From positions 1-16,209 of the forward strand of contig CAJYBN010000040.1 of assembly GCA_913064925.1 (NCBI GenBank): DNA of 16,209 nucleotides, given 5' to 3'. The stretch is from an uncultured Peptococcaceae bacterium. Its GTDB lineage: Bacteria; Bacillota; Desulfotomaculia; Desulfotomaculales; Desulfallaceae. The notes beneath the pieces are model-generated. The model was given only the letters and a program-made list of their open reading frames with translations, was not told where the DNA came from and ran no database searches. Shown in pieces: positions 1 to 6,407 of this stretch; positions within the stretch are counted from its first letter, which is position 1; each line of letters starts with the position of its first letter. Both the position numbers and the translations under genes were made by a program.

Positions 1-135
1 GACCGGGCCTTCCCGGCAAATGCCGGGATGTAGCTCACGAGGAAAGCGTAAGACCCGTGCTTTAGCGGGCGGCTTTCCGATGACGTGAGAAACCTTCGGG
101 ACGAAGCTCCTGGGCTTGTCCCGGGGGAGGTTCAC
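1..135 (+). mobile_element. Right end of an IS200/IS605-family (TnpB-type) insertion sequence, partial
   Basis: The first 135 bases have the layout of the right end of an IS200/IS605-family element. There is a run of nested hairpins, then a terminal imperfect hairpin at 107-129 (arms around CTCCTGGG and CCCGGGGGAG), and an abrupt end at TTCAC (131-135). Host sequence, the ctaB coding frame, starts at the next base. These elements have no terminal inverted repeats and end in subterminal hairpins, which fits. The tnpB gene would lie upstream, outside the window. Its C-terminus may be in the first bases, but I cannot choose a frame with confidence: one frame stops at 31-33, another near 63-65. 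The family call rests on remembered similarity to such ends, not on a search. Confidence 0.72.
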
Positions 136-151
136 TATAAATATACATCTA
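11..151 (+). ncRNA. TnpB omega RNA: 3' scaffold plus guide
   Basis: In IS605-type elements the right end is transcribed as the omega RNA that guides the TnpB nuclease, and the guide is the flanking DNA just past the element end. Visible helices: TCCCGGC/GCCGGGA (11-17/22-28, loop AAAT); CTCACG/CGTGAG (34-39/84-89) enclosing GGAAAG/CTTTCC (41-46/73-78) and CCCG/CGGG (54-57/66-69); CTTCG/CGAAG (94-98/102-106); and the terminal hairpin at 107-129. AACCT (91-95) can pair with AGGTT (128-132), the kind of long-range closing helix or pseudoknot seen in these RNAs. The scaffold ends at 135. A guide of about 16 nt would start at 136 with TATAAATATACATC. The 5' boundary is not known. Confidence 0.62.
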
Positions 152-1046
152 ACATCATAGCCAGGAACAGCAGAAAAAGATAAGGGCTGGAAAGCTTATA
201 CAGCAGCCAAAACCGTTTTTGCTCGGTGTTAAACAACAAGAACATGTTCCCCGCAGTTATGGCCAGCCCGCAAACAACAGCCACGACCAGGTAAAAGGCG
301 CCCAGGTTGCCGGCAAAGTAAATCCAAACGGAAAGGGCGAACATGGCAAGCACGGTAGCTAAAATATAAAACAGGGTACGCCTGGTTTCGCAAACCACCG
401 GAAGCATGGGCACGCCCACCTTACGGTAGTCGTCCTTGTAAAATATGGCCAGGTTCCAGATATGGTTGGGAATCCACAGCACCACCAGCAAGCTGACCAG
501 TACGGGAAGCAGTTCTATTCGCCCGGCTACGGCGGTCCAGCCGAACATGGCCGGCAACCCGCCGCTAAACCCGCCCAGAATTATATTCCAGGCGGTTTTA
601 CGCTTGAAAAGGAGGCTGTAAATACCAACATAGCCGAGCATACCCAAAAAAATGCAAACAAAAGAAGGCATGTTAAGGCTGTAAGCAATGAACAAAGCCA
701 AAACAAACTGGGCCAGCCCCCAAATCAGGGCCTTTACCGGAGGGGCAATCCTACCGGAGGGAATGGGACGGTGCTTGGTCCTCTCCATGACGGCGTCAAT
801 ATCCCGGTCCACGTAGCAGCTTACGGCGTTGACACCCGAGCAGGCCAGGGTAATGGCTAGCAAGGACTTGATAAACACCGCCGTTGTCATGCCATAAATG
901 GAAGCAGCCAAAAACATGGTTCCCAGCGCTGTAAAGACCAGCAAAAAAACCGACCGCGGCTTGGTTACTTCAATATAGTTCTTCAGCGAGTCTAACCACG
1001 TCTTTTTAATATAACCTGTCTTTATTCCGACAGGATTGCCGTACAT
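135..1046 (-). CDS. ctaB: Protoheme IX farnesyltransferase (heme O synthase), UbiA family
   Basis: An integral membrane prenyltransferase that adds a farnesyl group to protoheme IX to make heme O, the precursor of heme for heme-copper oxidases. The product is 303 aa, a normal length, with about nine hydrophobic segments. The first Asp-rich motif is N73...D80-R-D-I-D84 followed by RTKHRP. The second is YKDDYRKVGVPMLPV, which separates CtaB/CyoE from other UbiA enzymes. I chose the ATG at 1046 because a GGGGGG ribosome binding site lies 6 nt upstream. The open frame extends to a TTG at 1079 that has no such site. The stop codon is TAG at 137-135. Its third base is the last base of the adjoining insertion element, so the insertion sits exactly at the gene's end and leaves an apparently full-length protein. 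No oxidase gene is in the window. Confidence 0.93.
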   Translation of the reverse strand: MYGNPVGIKTGYIKKTWLDSLKNYIEVTKPRSVFLLVFTALGTMFLAASIYGMTTAVFIKSLLAITLACSGVNAVSCYVDRDIDAVMERTKHRPIPSGRIAPPVKALIWGLAQFVLALFIAYSLNMPSFVCIFLGMLGYVGIYSLLFKRKTAWNIILGGFSGGLPAMFGWTAVAGRIELLPVLVSLLVVLWIPNHIWNLAIFYKDDYRKVGVPMLPVVCETRRTLFYILATVLAMFALSVWIYFAGNLGAFYLVVAVVCGLAITAGNMFLLFNTEQKRFWLLYKLSSPYLFLLFLAMMLDVYL

Positions 1047-1160
1047 TTTATTCCCCCCGGACGTTAATACGGTAATCAATTAAGCTAGATTGCTTATAAA
1101 CGGTGTTTCCGTTCTATGCGTTCACTCCAATTCGGACAACGCTATGCTTTAAGCTTATAT

Positions 1161-1190
1161 ATTATATCACTAACTTTTTAATTAAAGCAA
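1161..1190 (-). promoter_or_regulatory. Candidate housekeeping sigma promoter for ctaB
   Basis: On the minus strand there is a perfect -10 TATAAT (1166-1161) with a partial -35 TTGCTT (1190-1185), 18 nt apart. It would give a leader of about 105 nt before the ctaB ATG, which includes a small hairpin AACGG/CCGTT. It lies in the AT-rich gap after the nitroreductase gene and implies that ctaB is transcribed separately from the upstream cluster. Confidence 0.5.
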
Positions 1191-1207
1191 CGTTCCGAAA
1201 CCCGGGT

Positions 1208-1726
1208 TTAAACCCAGGTACATATTTCCTCCACTTCTTTCCTGCTCGTGGGCCGGCCCGTTTCAGCGGCGGGGTACCCCACGGGAATTAAAGCTACAGC
1301 CCGGCGCTCCTGCGGTATGCCCAGCACCCGGCGTACCTGCTCCTCGTCAAAAGCACCCACCCAGCAAGTGCCCAGCCCCAGTTCCAAGGCCGCCAGCAAA
1401 ATATTTTGCACGGCAGCGGCGGTATCCTGCAGGCAATAGAGCTGCGCCCCTCTTTCCCGGTATACCCGAGCCGAAGCAGCCGGCTCGGCGCAGACCACCA
1501 AGCATAACGGTGCCTCGGCTACAAAACGCTGACCCAGCGCCGCCCGCGCCAATTGCCCGCGCTTAGCTTCATCCTTAACCACGTAAAAATGCCACGGCTG
1601 TATGTTACCCGCCGAAGGCGCCCGGCGGGCGGCCTCTATCAGCCGGCGAACCGCCTCATCGGGAACTGCATCCGGTCTGAACCGGCGGACGGAACAGCGG
1701 GAGGTAATGGCTTCCATGACGTTCAT
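1208..1726 (-). CDS. Nitroreductase-family FMN oxidoreductase
   Basis: A 172-aa flavoprotein of the nitroreductase fold, an NAD(P)H-dependent FMN enzyme usually acting as a homodimer. The N-terminus carries the FMN phosphate-binding pattern RCSVRRF, followed by APSAGNIQPWHFYVV, the conserved flavin/dimer motif of the family. The C-terminal half has GLGTCWVGAF and IPVGYP, also typical. Its substrate cannot be told from sequence; cofactor-modifying relatives such as BluB share the fold. The ATG at 1726 lies 10 bases after the stop codon of the gamma-carbonic anhydrase-like gene. The AAGGAAGG ribosome binding site overlaps the end of that gene, so the two are probably cotranscribed and translationally coupled. 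A second ATG at 1717 is an alternative start. Confidence 0.9.
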   Translation of the reverse strand: MNVMEAITSRCSVRRFRPDAVPDEAVRRLIEAARRAPSAGNIQPWHFYVVKDEAKRGQLARAALGQRFVAEAPLCLVVCAEPAASARVYRERGAQLYCLQDTAAAVQNILLAALELGLGTCWVGAFDEEQVRRVLGIPQERRAVALIPVGYPAAETGRPTSRKEVEEICTWV

Positions 1727-1736
1727 TCTAATGCAT

Positions 1737-2282
1737 TCACCTTCCTTTCAAATCCGAATTTTCGTCCAGTCCCAGGTAGTACACCGCCCGTTGCGCATAA
1801 CGGCGCGTTAATGCGGTGAAATTATCTATTTCCTCTTGGGTAAGTTCCCGCACCACCTTGGCCGGAGACCCCAAAGCCAGCACGCGTGGCGGTATTTCTT
1901 TGCCCTGTGGTACCAGCGCTCCCGCACCCACAACACTGTTATCACCTATCTTGGCACCGGATAAAATAATAGCTCCCATGCCTATCACGACACCGTCACC
2001 CACCCGGCAGCCGTGCAACACGGCATTGTGGCCCACTGTCACGTTATCGCCCACCAGCAGCGGGAATCCCTCGTCTTCGTGCAGCACCGACCCGTCTTGA
2101 ATGTTGGTTCCGCTTCCAATCTTAACCACATCCACATCGCCGCGCACCACAACGTTGTACCACAGGCTGCTGCGCGGGCCAATTTCCACCCGCCCTACCA
2201 CCCGGGCTCCTGGCGCCACGAATACCGGTTCATGCAGTACCGGCCTTATACCGCCGTAGGGATAAATGTTTTTTTCCGCCAA
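1737..2282 (-). CDS. Gamma-carbonic anhydrase-like hexapeptide-repeat protein
   Basis: A 181-aa left-handed beta-helix protein built from hexapeptide repeats of the VxIGxxx type, which normally trimerises. The metal-ligand histidines of gamma-class carbonic anhydrases are present: H68 (in VLHEDEG), H85 and H90 (in GHNAVLHGC). The conserved RGDV segment is at 47-50. The C-terminus is the helical GSPAKVVRELTQEE tail common to the YrdA/PaaY-like group. Many members bind zinc or iron but lack measured CO2 hydration, so activity is uncertain. The start is a TTG at 2282 with an AGGGGGG ribosome binding site 6 nt upstream. It lies 44 bp downstream of the flavin oxidoreductase and just upstream of the nitroreductase, and is probably in one operon with them. 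Confidence 0.9.
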   Translation of the reverse strand: MAEKNIYPYGGIRPVLHEPVFVAPGARVVGRVEIGPRSSLWYNVVVRGDVDVVKIGSGTNIQDGSVLHEDEGFPLLVGDNVTVGHNAVLHGCRVGDGVVIGMGAIILSGAKIGDNSVVGAGALVPQGKEIPPRVLALGSPAKVVRELTQEEIDNFTALTRRYAQRAVYYLGLDENSDLKGR

Positions 2283-2326
2283 CCCAAACCCCCCTGTTAT
2301 TTGTTGTACTCCACGACCGCAAACGC

Positions 2327-3274
2327 TTAAACCACGGATTCAACCTCGGCCACAATGCGCCGGAAAATTTCCTGCACAGGCAAAACTTCCTTAATTTGGG
2401 AAACGTTCTGCCCGCAAAATACCAACCCCTCTTGCACCTGCCCGGTGCGCGACTTTTCCAGGGCCTCCAGGATGCAATACTTATTGGAACACGACTTCAG
2501 GCAGCTTTTACAGTGTTCCGGCCGCGGCTGCCTGCCCTGCATAAGCTTTTCCACAAATCTGTTGCGCAGAGCCCGCCCGGGCATGCCCACGGGACTCTCC
2601 ACCACCACCACGTCTTCAGGCTTGGACCGCAGATACATTTCCTTAAATGCGTCGGCCACCGTGCATTCCCGGCTCAACACAAACCGCGTGGCCATTTGTA
2701 CGCCGTCGGCTCCCAGCTTGAGCATCCGGGCCACTCCGAAACCGTCGACAATGCCGCCGGCAGCAATGACGGGGATTTTCACCGCTTTCCTTATCTCGCA
2801 GACAATATCCGCCACCGAACGCCGGGTTCCCAGATGTCCCCCCGCTTCCGAGCCTTCAGCCACCACGGCCGCGGCACCGCATTTCTCGGCAACAGCAGCC
2901 AATCTGCCTGAAGAAACAATGGGAATAATGGGAGTGCCCGTTTCCTTTCCCCAGCCGAATACATCGCGGGAAAAACCCGCACCGGTTAAGATGAGGTCAA
3001 TTTTTTCCTCCAGGGCCGCGCGCACCAGCTCGGCAAAGTTGCGAATGGCGAACATAACGTTGACCCCGATAATGCCTGAACTGCGCCTGCGCGCCTCCCT
3101 GATTTCCGCCCGAAGCTCATCCGGTGCCATGCCGGTGGCGCCGATGACGCCGATACCGCCGGCATTGGCCACCGCGGCCGCCAAGGGAGCCAGGGACACC
3201 CGGACGGCCATGCCGCCCTGGATAATGGGATACTTGGGTAGCAAGCGGCCGATTTTTAATTGTGGTAAACGCAA
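2327..3274 (-). CDS. NAD(P)H-dependent flavin oxidoreductase / nitronate monooxygenase family (2-nitropropane dioxygenase-like, FabK-related)
   Basis: A 315-aa TIM-barrel FMN protein. Family marks: PIIQGGMA near the N-terminus (16-23), a glycine-rich NAGGIGVIGATGM (37-49), the EAGGH motif with H147, and the phosphate-binding AAGGI (171-175) followed by GADGVQMATRF. The C-terminus carries four clustered cysteines (C255-x2-C-x3-C-x4-C267) and a further C287, a tail I recall from clostridial members of this family. The family includes nitronate monooxygenases and FabK-type enoyl-ACP reductases, and the exact reaction is not decidable here. The start is a TTG at 3274 with AAGGGAG 9 nt upstream. 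It is the first gene of the three-gene minus-strand cluster and diverges from the ferredoxin/AOR pair. Confidence 0.88.
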   Translation of the reverse strand: MRLPQLKIGRLLPKYPIIQGGMAVRVSLAPLAAAVANAGGIGVIGATGMAPDELRAEIREARRRSSGIIGVNVMFAIRNFAELVRAALEEKIDLILTGAGFSRDVFGWGKETGTPIIPIVSSGRLAAVAEKCGAAAVVAEGSEAGGHLGTRRSVADIVCEIRKAVKIPVIAAGGIVDGFGVARMLKLGADGVQMATRFVLSRECTVADAFKEMYLRSKPEDVVVVESPVGMPGRALRNRFVEKLMQGRQPRPEHCKSCLKSCSNKYCILEALEKSRTGQVQEGLVFCGQNVSQIKEVLPVQEIFRRIVAEVESVV

Positions 3275-3426
3275 AGATAAAATCTCCCTTCCTAATACTT
3301 ATGGTATATATTTATTTTATCGTAAATTAAAGTCAGATAAACAACAATGGTTACTAAGGAAAAAGGATTTTTTAAAAATATATTGAACATTTATGAAAAA
3401 ACAAATGATTAAAGTTGGTGATATTA
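3275..3426. promoter_or_regulatory. AT-rich divergent intergenic region between the flavin-oxidoreductase cluster and the ferredoxin/AOR operon
   Basis: This 152-bp region is much more AT-rich than its surroundings and must hold the promoters of both divergent operons. TATATT at 3380-3385 is a possible plus-strand -10 but has no good -35. On the minus strand TTGTTT followed 19 nt later by TAAAAT is a weak candidate. No convincing operator or riboswitch was seen. GGTGAT at 3417-3422 is the likely ribosome binding site of the ferredoxin gene. Confidence 0.4.
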
Positions 3427-3684
3427 TTGACCAAAGTAATTGTTATCAGGCCGAGCAGGTGCATTGGGTGCAGCACTTGCGCCCTAACCTGCTCCCTGGT
3501 CCACCACGGTGAATTTAACCCGCAGCGAGCCAACATTCGCATTGTGCGGGACGATTTCGCCGGTCGCTTTGAGCTGCGTTTCTCCTCTTCCTGCAACGAG
3601 TGCAAACAATGCGCTCGGGTTTGTCCATCGGGGGCGCTGCAGCTGGTAGAATTATCCGGGGAAAGTGGGGTGAATGACCGGTGA
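3427..3684 (+). CDS. 2x[4Fe-4S] ferredoxin-like protein, electron-transfer partner of AOR
   Basis: An 85-aa dicluster ferredoxin-type polypeptide. Two cysteine blocks are visible, C12-x2-C15-x2-C18-x3-C22 and C56-x2-C59-x2-C62-x3-C66-P, each suited to ligating a [4Fe-4S] cluster in whole or in exchange with the other block. A 33-residue insert separates them, longer than in classic clostridial ferredoxin, as in the small Fe-S subunits that accompany tungsten oxidoreductases. The TTG at 3427 is preferred because GGTGAT (3417-3422) precedes it. TTG 3415 and GTG 3418 are in frame but overlap that site. The stop overlaps the AOR start in a GTGA tetranucleotide, indicating coupled translation, so it most likely carries electrons to or from AOR. 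Confidence 0.9.
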   Translation: MTKVIVIRPSRCIGCSTCALTCSLVHHGEFNPQRANIRIVRDDFAGRFELRFSSSCNECKQCARVCPSGALQLVELSGESGVNDR

Positions 3685-5609
3685 CGGAAACATACGGGTA
3701 CGCCGGAAAAATACTGGACGTGGACCTGACCACCGGCACAATAAAGGCCGCGGTGCCCGATGAACAGTTAAAAAGAGAATACCTTTCGGGGGTGGGCTTC
3801 AACGCGGTAACGCTTTATAAGGAAGTACCCGCCAATGCCGACCCCCTGGGGCCGGAAAACATACTGGTTTTCAACACAGGCGTGCTGGTTGGTACCAGCG
3901 TGCCCACCGCCAGCCGTTCGGAAGTTTCCGCCAAGTCGCCCGCCACCGGGCTGTTCGGCACCGCCAACTCTGGCGGCTTCTGGGGCAGCGAGCTTAAGCT
4001 GGCCGGTTGCGACGGAATAATCATCCGCGGCCAGGCCCCTCAGCCCGTGGTTATATTTATCCACAACGGCACAGCACGCATAATCCCGGCCACCCACCTG
4101 TGGGGTAAAGACGCCTGGGAAACAATCGCCGCCATCCGCAGTGAGCTGGGAGATAAAAACATCGAAGTCGCTGCCATCGGCCCGGCGGGGGAAAACCTAG
4201 TGAAATTTGCCAGTATAGAAAACGGGCCCTATGACGCCTGGGCCCGCACCGGCCTGGGTGCGGTAATGGGGTCGAAAAATCTTAAAGCCGTGGCCGTTAG
4301 GGGAAACGGTTCCGTGAAGGTGGCTCACAAGAAAAAGTTCATGGAAATAGTAGCGGCCACGCGCCAAGCCATTTACGGCTCGCCCTTTTATGGTCCCTTC
4401 GAGCGTTTCGGCACCATGCTGGCTACCCTACCTTACCAGGAATTCGGCATTCTGCCCGGCCGCAACTTCCAATCCGGTACCGTGGACGGCTGGGTGGAAA
4501 CCCGCAGCCGCAAGCTGGTGCCCCGGTACAGCAGCCGGGGAATTGCCTGCGTTGCCTGTCCCATCGCCTGTGCCCATTGGATGGAGGTTAAGGAAGGCCC
4601 TTACAGCGGGCTGAAAATCAAGGATCTGGAAGTTACGCCGGTAATCGGGTTCGGCGCCGGCTGCGACATCAACAACCTGCCGGCCATCGCACGCGTTACG
4701 GAAATCTGCCAGCGCCTGGGCCTGGACATGGTTTCCGCGGCTTCTGCGGTAGCCCTGGCCATGGAGCTGTTTGAAAAAGGTAAAATCCGCGAGAGCGACC
4801 TGGGTTACCCGCTGCCTTGGGGCAGCGAGGAGGGAACCTTTCAGCTGCTGCACGACATCGCCCACCGGCGGGGCGTGGGCGACGTCCTGGCGGAAGGCGT
4901 CCGCCGCTCGGCGCCGCGCCTGGCGGGCAGCGAGAGGCAGGCCATCCATGTCAAGGGCCTGGAACCCTTCTTGATCGACCCGCGCGGGCGCTGGTCCACC
5001 TGGACGCTGGGGTATATTACCAATGTTCGGGGCGGCGACCACCTGCGCACGCGCAACCCGGTGGAAAACCTGCGCCACAACGAAAACCCCGTCCCCTACC
5101 GCACGGAAAAGTTCGCTTTCCCGGATGAAATGTACGAGAACCTGGACATGCCGGAAGATATGAAATGGCGTATTTTCCACCCGCACACCAAGGACGTAGA
5201 CATCCCCCTGATGAGCAAGTGGGCGGAGGACTTGATTTCCCTGTACAACGCTACGGGCATGTGCATCAGGCCCCCGGTGCTGCACACCGTCGGGCCCACC
5301 CTCATCGCCGATTTGTACTCCAGCCTAACCGGCATCAACCTGGCACCCGATGAAGCCATCCGGGCCGGGGAGAGGATTTGGAATCTGCAAAAATTATTTA
5401 ACATTAAACACGGGGAAAAGCCGGAAGACAGCGATTACCCCGCCCGCTTTTACGAAGAACCGGTGGGCGCCGGTCCCGCTGCAGGCCGGAAGCTTGACCG
5501 GGGCAAGGTGAAGCAGACCCTGGCGGAATATTACCGCGCCCGGGGGTGGGACCCGCAAACCGGTCACCCCACCCCTGAAAAGCTGGCCCAGTTGGGAATC
5601 AAGGCGTAA
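3681..5609 (+). CDS. aor: Aldehyde ferredoxin oxidoreductase family protein (tungsten/molybdenum bis-pterin enzyme)
   Basis: A 642-aa cytoplasmic enzyme of the AOR family, which interconverts aldehydes and carboxylic acids with ferredoxin, using a tungsten (or molybdenum) bis-pyranopterin and one [4Fe-4S] cluster. The N-domain has the usual GYAGKILDVDLTTG start, with RSEVSAKSPATGLFGTANSGG and the GPAGEN and GLGAVMGSKNLKA blocks. The cluster ligands are C290-x2-C293-x3-C297 plus C528 near the C-terminus. The two pterin-binding DxxGL(C/D) motifs read QRLGLD (344-349) and NATGMC (523-528), so the leading Asp is replaced in both. The start is GTG 3681, overlapping the ferredoxin stop, with GGGGTGA 7 nt upstream. 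Substrate class is not assignable: other family members (WOR, FOR, GAPOR, benzoyl-CoA reductase BamB) share the fold. Confidence 0.93.
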   Translation: MTETYGYAGKILDVDLTTGTIKAAVPDEQLKREYLSGVGFNAVTLYKEVPANADPLGPENILVFNTGVLVGTSVPTASRSEVSAKSPATGLFGTANSGGFWGSELKLAGCDGIIIRGQAPQPVVIFIHNGTARIIPATHLWGKDAWETIAAIRSELGDKNIEVAAIGPAGENLVKFASIENGPYDAWARTGLGAVMGSKNLKAVAVRGNGSVKVAHKKKFMEIVAATRQAIYGSPFYGPFERFGTMLATLPYQEFGILPGRNFQSGTVDGWVETRSRKLVPRYSSRGIACVACPIACAHWMEVKEGPYSGLKIKDLEVTPVIGFGAGCDINNLPAIARVTEICQRLGLDMVSAASAVALAMELFEKGKIRESDLGYPLPWGSEEGTFQLLHDIAHRRGVGDVLAEGVRRSAPRLAGSERQAIHVKGLEPFLIDPRGRWSTWTLGYITNVRGGDHLRTRNPVENLRHNENPVPYRTEKFAFPDEMYENLDMPEDMKWRIFHPHTKDVDIPLMSKWAEDLISLYNATGMCIRPPVLHTVGPTLIADLYSSLTGINLAPDEAIRAGERIWNLQKLFNIKHGEKPEDSDYPARFYEEPVGAGPAAGRKLDRGKVKQTLAEYYRARGWDPQTGHPTPEKLAQLGIKA

Positions 5610-5614
5610 CGTGC

Positions 5615-5640
5615 AACCGGCCCGGCAAGGGCCGGTTTAT
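5615..5640 (+). terminator. Rho-independent terminator after AOR
   Basis: A perfect 9-bp GC-rich stem AACCGGCCC/GGGCCGGTT (5615-5623/5629-5637) with loop GGCAA lies 5 bp after the AOR stop codon and is followed by a short T-rich stretch (TATCTTT). On the opposite strand no T tract follows, so it mainly serves the AOR operon. Confidence 0.75.
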
Positions 5641-5663
5641 CTTTGCTCCGGGCAGGCCGGGCG

Positions 5664-6059
5664 TTACTGCGGTCGCGCGGCGGGCGGCGCCATGACGTAG
5701 AGCGGGAAGCGGCCTACCTGGCGGTCGTCCAGCAGCACTTCAAAGTAATAGATGCCTTCTTCCGGCAGGGACAGCTCGGCGCTGATGACGGTATTATGAT
5801 AAGGGCTGGCCGCTTTTATGGTAAACAAAAAATCCTTAATTTCCAACAGCAACCGGCGGTCGCCGGGAGACCAGAACTTGAGCCCCAAGCGGTAAACACC
5901 TTGCCCACCGCACCATCCGATAACCACATAACACTTATGCCGGGCCGGGTAGGCCTGCGGGTGCACGCGGTAAAAGATTCCCTCCAAGGAAAACTTGCCC
6001 TGCCTGGAACTTACCTTGTCGCATAAAATGAAAGTGCATAACACTGGTGACAAGACCAT
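5664..6059 (-). CDS. DUF6941-like hypothetical protein
   Basis: About 131 aa, cytoplasmic, function unknown. The pattern LCTFILCDKV...GKFSLEGIFYRVHPQAYPARH near the N-terminus, then a beta-rich domain ending in EEGIYYFEVLLDDRQVGRFPLYV, resembles the DUF6941 family (small proteins with 'CDxV...GKxSLxGIF...FPA' motifs). This is from memory, not a search. The ATG at 6059 is chosen because the family motif begins just after it, though its G-rich ribosome binding site is very close. A TTG at 6053 with better spacing is possible. The open frame also extends to a GTG at 6095 that overlaps the stop of the preceding small ORF as GTGA, but no ribosome binding site is seen there. It lies convergent to AOR. 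Confidence 0.7.
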   Translation of the reverse strand: MVLSPVLCTFILCDKVSSRQGKFSLEGIFYRVHPQAYPARHKCYVVIGWCGGQGVYRLGLKFWSPGDRRLLLEIKDFLFTIKAASPYHNTVISAELSLPEEGIYYFEVLLDDRQVGRFPLYVMAPPAARPQ

Positions 6060-6091
6060 CCCCCCGTCCAGCGGTCTCGCACGGCGGTAAT

Positions 6092-6289
6092 TCACATGCT
6101 GATCGACAGGGGTACCAGCAGGGGCACCAACCCTGACAATACAGTGCCGTTCACTATGGCAATTACAGTAGTGTCGGTGTTAATGGTACGGGCAATCAAG
6201 GGCAGCGTGGTATTCATGGTAGTGGCCCCGCCGGGGGAAATAGCCACCAGGTAGCCCGCCTTGACCCCGTCAAAAGAAAATATGTACAA
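6092..6289 (-). pseudogene. Short hydrophobic ORF, possible C-terminal remnant of a permease
   Basis: About 65 codons on the minus strand encode one or two membrane segments. A Gly/Ser/Thr-rich stretch (SPGGATTMNTTLPLIART) is followed by a hydrophobic segment ending VPLLVPLSI. The layout is like the last helices of a secondary transporter; 2-keto-3-deoxygluconate permease C-termini look loosely similar, but I am not confident. A TTG at 6289 has GGGGG 9 nt upstream, so it could be a genuine small membrane protein rather than debris. No upstream part of a transporter is present between it and the divergent oxidoreductase gene. Its stop overlaps a potential GTG start of the next gene. Confidence 0.35.
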
Positions 6290-6407
6290 AAAATTATTCC
6301 CCCTTGTCAATATGCGCTGCTGCAGATAAAATACCTACATGCTTTATTCGGTGTAGTTACCGCTAAACCTTTTACCTGGCTACAATCTTTTACCGGAGGG
6401 ATAAAAA

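Noticed and set aside
1..134. Leader riboswitch or RNase P fragment
   Set aside because: There is no downstream plus-strand gene, and the fold ends abruptly at TTCAC next to a coding frame, which fits an IS605 right end better.
1204..1215. Perfect palindrome GGGTTTAAACCC as a terminator after the nitroreductase
   Set aside because: It has no loop and no T tract, and it includes the stop codon. It may be chance or a weak binding site.
2355..3386. Plus-strand open frame of 343 codons
   Set aside because: It lies wholly antisense to the well-supported flavin oxidoreductase, has a Ser/Thr/Pro-rich composition typical of a complementary frame, and shows no domain.
4428..5285. Minus-strand open frame of 285 codons inside AOR
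   Set aside because: It is antisense to AOR cysteine-motif coding sequence, rich in His/Gln/Val/Ala as expected for the complement of GC-rich codons, with no recognisable motif.
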